64,000 nucleotides of DNA from Streptomyces sp. MA5143a. GTDB taxonomy: Bacteria > Actinomycetota > Actinomycetes > Streptomycetales > Streptomycetaceae. Positions within the stretch are counted from its first letter, which is position 1, and every line of letters begins with the position of its first letter. The DNA is taken from assembly GCF_900290235.1 (NCBI RefSeq), contig NZ_OLMK01000072.1:62001-126000 (forward strand), in the 5' to 3' direction. Of this stretch, positions 60,413 through 64,000 are shown in pieces. The notes under the pieces are model-generated. The model did no database searches. It saw only the letters and a program-made list of their open reading frames with translations, and was not told the origin of the DNA. Both the position numbers and the translations under genes were made by a program.

Positions 60413-60717
60413 TGCCGATCGCCGTCGACATCGACGTGATGCTGGCCAGGCGGAAGATGTCCGTGGGCGAACTCGCCGAACGCGTCGGGATCACCCCCGC
60501 CAACCTGGCCGTCCTGAAGAACGGCCGGGCCAGGGCGGTGCGGTTCACCACGCTGGAGGCCCTCTGCGAGGTGCTGGAGTGCCAGCCCGGAGACCTGCTC
60601 CGCTGGGAGCCCGGCCCGCCGGAGGACGGCGACACCGAGGCCGAGGCGGTCCAGCCGGGGGAGGTCCGGCCGGGGGCGGTCGAGGTGGACGCGGTCGAGG
60701 CGGGCACCGCCGGCTGA
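60412..60717 (+). CDS. XRE-family helix-turn-helix regulator (YozG-like)
   Basis: A 101-residue protein. HTH: MLARRKMSVGELAERVGITP and NLAVLKNGRARAVRFTTLEA, followed by CEVLECQPGDLLRWEP, characteristic of the YozG group that accompanies DUF2975. The acidic tail (about 30 residues) is disordered. Its ATG shares a base with the DUF2975 stop, so the two are co-translated. Likely autoregulates through TATCG-N5-CGATA at 59867. Confidence 0.9.
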   Translation: MPIAVDIDVMLARRKMSVGELAERVGITPANLAVLKNGRARAVRFTTLEALCEVLECQPGDLLRWEPGPPEDGDTEAEAVQPGEVRPGAVEVDAVEAGTAG

Positions 60718-60985
60718 CGCGCCCCGGACGGGCCGGGTCGGGGAGCGCCTCAGTCGGTGACCCGCCCCTCTGGGGGACGAGGTGCGAGGGCGGTGTGACG
60801 GGTTCCGGACGTTCCCCGAGAGACCGGGCCGCCGCGGGGCCGGCGCGACGGCGGAGCCGGGCGGCGGTGCTGTGGGTGGACCTCGCCGTCGCCTTCGCCG
60901 CGTACGTCGCGGGCGGTGTCGGCCCGGGGTCCGGTGGAACCCGGAGGGCGACGACGCCAGGTCCGCCGAGCACCGGGAGGCCCCC

Positions 60986-62155
60986 GTGATCCACGACTCC
61001 GACGCCCTGCACCGGCGCGTGCGCGCCGCGGTCGCCGAAGGGGCCGACGCGTGCTGGAAGGTGGCCGCCACCCTGCACGCCGACCCGGAGTACGCCTTCG
61101 ACGAGCGGCGGGCGGCGGCGCTGCTCACCGGCGAGCTGCGGCGGGCCGGCTTCGCGGTCCAGGAGGGGGTGGCGGGCATGCCGACGGCCTTCGTGGCGCG
61201 CTCGGGCACCGAGCGGCCCGCGGTGGCGCTGCTGCTGGAGTACGACGCCCTGCCCGGGCTCGGCCACGCCTGCGGCCACCATCTGATCGCCGCCGCCGGC
61301 CTCGGCGCCGCGCTCGCCGCCCGCACCGCCCTCGCCGACGGCGCCGGCTCCGTGCTGGCGGTGGGCACCCCGGCCGAGGAGGGCGGCGGAGGCAAGGCCC
61401 TGGAGGTGGAGGCGGGCGTCTTCGACGACATCGACGCCGCGCTGATGTTCCATCCGGGGGTGTACGACTGGACCCGGGCCCCGCTGACGGCGCAGGAGCA
61501 GTACCGCGTCGCCTTCCACGGGCGGGCCGCCCATCCCACGGGCAACCCCACCGAGGGCGTCGACGCCCTCGCCGCCCTCGTGGAACTCTTCAACGTCCTG
61601 GCCGCGCTCGGCCGCCGACTGCCGAGGGCCTCCCACATCCAGGGCATCGTCACCCACGGCGGTGAGGCCACGAACATCGTGCCCGCCCTCGCGGAAGGCC
61701 GCTTCGGGCTGCGTGCCGCCACCACCGGCGCCCTCGACGACCTCGCCGGACAGCTCGCGACCAGCGCCGAGGGCGTGGCCCTGGCCACCGGCACGACCGT
61801 CACCGTCGAGCGGGCCGGCGTCCGGTACGAGCACTTCCGCGACAGCGGGCCGCTCTCCGACCGCTTCTCCGCCCACCTCGACCACGCCGGCATCCGCCTG
61901 GGCCCGCCCGCCGACGGCGTGTACCTCGGCTCCTCCGACATCGGCAACGTCAGCGCCCGCGTCCCCGCCCTCCACCCGTTCGTCGCGATCATGGACGAGG
62001 ACGGGTCCGACCACACGCCCGAGTTCGCCGAGGCCGGCGTCTCCGAACGGGCCCGCCGGGTGCTCCGGGCGGCCACCGAGGCGCTGGCGTGCACAGCCGT
62101 CGACGTGCTGCGCGACCCCACCCTGCGGGAACAGGCGTGGCGCCCGTACCGGTGA
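60986..62155 (+). CDS. M20 family metallopeptidase/amidohydrolase
   Basis: A 389-residue M20 amidohydrolase (PM20D2/p-aminobenzoyl-glutamate hydrolase-like). Metal-binding motifs: YDALPGLGHACGHHLIAAAG, EEGGGGKALEVEAG and late His in HPFVAIMDEDGSDHTPEF. A dimerisation lid occupies about 180-290 (AQEQYRVAFHGRAAH). Cleaves N-acyl or peptide bonds of a small amide substrate. GTG 60986 follows GGGAGG by 5 nt; the longer upstream frame is not coding. Confidence 0.9.
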   Translation: MIHDSDALHRRVRAAVAEGADACWKVAATLHADPEYAFDERRAAALLTGELRRAGFAVQEGVAGMPTAFVARSGTERPAVALLLEYDALPGLGHACGHHLIAAAGLGAALAARTALADGAGSVLAVGTPAEEGGGGKALEVEAGVFDDIDAALMFHPGVYDWTRAPLTAQEQYRVAFHGRAAHPTGNPTEGVDALAALVELFNVLAALGRRLPRASHIQGIVTHGGEATNIVPALAEGRFGLRAATTGALDDLAGQLATSAEGVALATGTTVTVERAGVRYEHFRDSGPLSDRFSAHLDHAGIRLGPPADGVYLGSSDIGNVSARVPALHPFVAIMDEDGSDHTPEFAEAGVSERARRVLRAATEALACTAVDVLRDPTLREQAWRPYR

Positions 62156-62182
62156 GGCGCCACGCGGCCGGCGGAGCGGGCG

Positions 62183-64000
62183 TCACGCCATCTGGCGTCG
62201 TACCAGCTCGTGCAGGCGTCCCCCGGTGTCCGCCAGCAGGGTCGCCGGCGGGCCCACCTCGACGACCTTGCCGTCCTCCATCACGACCACCCGGTCCGCG
62301 TCCATCACCGTGGACAGCCGGTGCGCGATCACGATCCGTGTGGCGTTGAGGGCGCGGGTGCTCTCCATGACCGTGCGCTGGGTCTCGTTGTCGAGGGCGC
62401 TCGTCGCCTCGTCGAAGAAGAGGATGCGGGGGCGCCGGATGAGCGCCTGGGCGATCATCAGCCGCTGGCGCTGGCCGCCGGAGACCGCCCCGTTGCCCTG
62501 GACGATGGTGTGCAGGCCCATCGGCATGCGCCGGATGTCCTCCGCGAGCCCCGCCAACTCCGCCGCCGCCATCGCCTCCTCCGGCGTGTACGGCTCCGTG
62601 CCGCAGATGACGTCCAGGATCGAACCCGTGAACGGCTGGGCGTGCTGGAGCACCACACCGCACTGCCGGCGCACCGCGGACCGGTCGAGGGCGGTCAGAT
62701 CCTGCCCGTCGTACAGGACACCGCCCGACACCGGCCGGTCGAAGCCGATGAGCAGCCGCAGCAGGGTCGACTTGCCGCAGCCGCTCGGGCCCACGACCGC
62801 GACGAACTCGCCGGGCTCGATCGCGAAGGACACGTCGTCCAGCACCAACGGCGCGTCGTCCGCGTACCGGAAGGACAGCCGGCGGGCCTCGATCGCGCCG
62901 GAGAGCACACCGGGGCGCGTGCTGGCCGTCCGCACCTCCGGGGCCGCCTCCAGCACCGGCTTGATCTCCTCGAACAGCGGCAGCACGGCCACCGCCGACA
63001 CGAACGCGCCGGTCAGCTGGGTGACCGAGGTGAGCAGCATGGTCACCGAGGTGTTGAAGGTGAGGAACTCCGCCGCCGACATCGAGCCGCGCGCCGGACC
63101 CGCCAGCAGCATGAACATCAGCAGCGTGCACAGCGGCAGATACACCGCCCCCAGCACGGTGTTGAGGTTCTTGATCCCGCCGACCTTCTGCTGGAGCTCC
63201 CGGCTGCGGGCGAACTCGCCCGCCCACGCCGCGTACGCGTAGTTCTCCGCGGCCGCCACCCGCAGCTTCGGCAGACCCCGCAGCGTCTGGAACGCCTGGT
63301 TGTTCAGCTTGTTGCCCAGGACCACCAGCCGCCGCTGCCAGCGCACCTGCCACAGACCGAGGCCGAGGAACACCGCGGTCACCACCACCAGCATGCCGAT
63401 CGCGGCCAGCGCCATCGGCACGCTGTACCAGAGCAGCAGCGCCAGGTTCACGGCACCGACCGTCACCGACTGCGCGACCACCGGGCCCACCCCGGCGAGC
63501 GTGCGGCGGATCGCGCTGATGCCCATGGCGGCGCTCGCCAGCTCACCCGTCGAACGGGACGCGAAGAACTTCGTCGGCAGCCTCAGCAGCCGGTCCCACA
63601 CCGCCGGTTGGAGCGTCGCCTCGATCCGGCCCTCCAGCCTGAGGATCGTCAGGTTCTGCAACAGCAGGAACGCCGCCGACACCACACTCGCCAGCATCAC
63701 CGCGAGACACGCCTGCGCGATCAGGTTCTCCTGCGCCTTCGGCACGTACTCGCCGAGGATCCGGCCCGTCGCGATCGGCACCAGCGAGCCCAGCACGACC
63801 GTCACCAGACCGCTCAGCAGCAGCCCCGTCATGTCGCCGCCGGTGCCGTGGAGGCTGAACCGCATCAACCGCAGCGGCGTCAGCACCCGTTCGGGCAGCG
63901 GACGGTAGAACATCACCGCCCGCGGCTCGAACTCCGCCGCGTTCGCCTTCTCGACCGGTGTCTCCCGGCCCGAGGAGGGGTGCACTGCCACATAGCCGCC
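62183..64000 (-). CDS. NHLP bacteriocin export ABC transporter permease/ATPase (partial, 5' end outside window)
   Basis: The last 606 codons are present and the frame runs open to the right edge, so the gene continues outside. After VAVHPSSGRETP and MFYRPLPERVLTPLRLMRF it has six helices, then the ATPase: Walker A GPSGCGKST, signature VSGGQRQR, Walker B ILFFDEAT and IAHRLSTV. The opening resembles NHLM (nitrile hydratase leader) bacteriocin-export ABC proteins, which transport processed RiPP peptides and may cleave leaders. No peptidase C39 is visible in the present part. Suggests a RiPP cluster beyond the edge. Confidence 0.87.
   Translation of the reverse strand, partial: GGYVAVHPSSGRETPVEKANAAEFEPRAVMFYRPLPERVLTPLRLMRFSLHGTGGDMTGLLLSGLVTVVLGSLVPIATGRILGEYVPKAQENLIAQACLAVMLASVVSAAFLLLQNLTILRLEGRIEATLQPAVWDRLLRLPTKFFASRSTGELASAAMGISAIRRTLAGVGPVVAQSVTVGAVNLALLLWYSVPMALAAIGMLVVVTAVFLGLGLWQVRWQRRLVVLGNKLNNQAFQTLRGLPKLRVAAAENYAYAAWAGEFARSRELQQKVGGIKNLNTVLGAVYLPLCTLLMFMLLAGPARGSMSAAEFLTFNTSVTMLLTSVTQLTGAFVSAVAVLPLFEEIKPVLEAAPEVRTASTRPGVLSGAIEARRLSFRYADDAPLVLDDVSFAIEPGEFVAVVGPSGCGKSTLLRLLIGFDRPVSGGVLYDGQDLTALDRSAVRRQCGVVLQHAQPFTGSILDVICGTEPYTPEEAMAAAELAGLAEDIRRMPMGLHTIVQGNGAVSGGQRQRLMIAQALIRRPRILFFDEATSALDNETQRTVMESTRALNATRIVIAHRLSTVMDADRVVVMEDGKVVEVGPPATLLADTGGRLHELVRRQMA

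Noticed and set aside
60795..60989. Possible 64-codon small membrane protein before the M20 gene
   Set aside because: One hydrophobic stretch (AAVLWVDLAVAFAAYVAGGV) but no ribosome site and a noise-like tail; could be a remnant, so not called.

Overview
The window is about 72% GC-type DNA with strong third-position GC bias, dense short intergenic gaps, many GTG starts and many leaderless genes. The gene content (CYP102-type P450 fusion, subtilisin inhibitor, CebR-controlled cellulase, DUF4235/DUF2252/amphi-Trp proteins, SpoIIE-type phosphatase, MarR/TetR-rich regulation) points to a Streptomyces-like actinomycete chromosome. The mix of secondary-metabolism-type oxidoreductases, one-gene regulators and transporters looks like an accessory or arm region rather than core. 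I see no tRNA, rRNA, CRISPR array or prophage.

Layout. 0-5 kb: the edge of an FBP-domain gene, a self-sufficient P450 (CYP102 type) broken by a C7 frameshift, and an aminoglycoside-phosphotransferase-fold gene. 5-9 kb: a DHA2 drug exporter, a gene-poor stretch with remnants, then a FAD monooxygenase/TetR divergent pair with four matched operator boxes. 9-16 kb: an SDR, a VanX-type dipeptidase, a HAD phosphatase and PHP protein, VanZ and DUF4230 membrane proteins, and a divergent PRPP synthetase. 16-25 kb: amidase and SDR opposite TetR; MarR opposite an aldehyde dehydrogenase/alcohol dehydrogenase pair, with a 167-bp palindromic MITE-like element between the two dehydrogenases; a lipoprotein; and a TetR/DUF1304 operon with paired operators.

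25-41 kb: VOC, DUF4235, glutathionyl-hydroquinone reductase, a CDF metal exporter with an in-frame 45-bp minisatellite, a cluster of flavin/F420-type enzymes, a Tat-exported binding protein, a histidine kinase/LuxR regulator pair, a PhyH dioxygenase opposite an AraC regulator, an ArsB/NhaD-type permease and a PAS-GAF-SpoIIE-ATPase phosphatase. 41-50 kb: a GH9 cellulase with a perfect CebR operator, an antitoxin/Fic-Doc-like pair with a degenerate Fic motif, a sigma-like/zinc-finger/TM/RICIN fusion, a serine hydrolase, amphi-Trp, AhpD-like and DUF2252 proteins.

50-64 kb: lactate 2-monooxygenase with helical-turn direct repeats upstream, a subtilisin inhibitor with Lys at P1, an exopolyphosphatase-family protein, a leaderless GNAT, a tightly overlapped import/export operon (binding lipoprotein, DppB-DppC fusion with an apparent CTG start, MFS exporter, no ATPase), a DUF2975/XRE pair, an M20 peptidase, and the 5'-truncated edge of an NHLP-type bacteriocin ABC exporter, which suggests a RiPP cluster just beyond the right end.

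A recurring theme is small self-contained regulatory cassettes: divergent regulator and target genes with paired operator boxes lying directly on the promoters.
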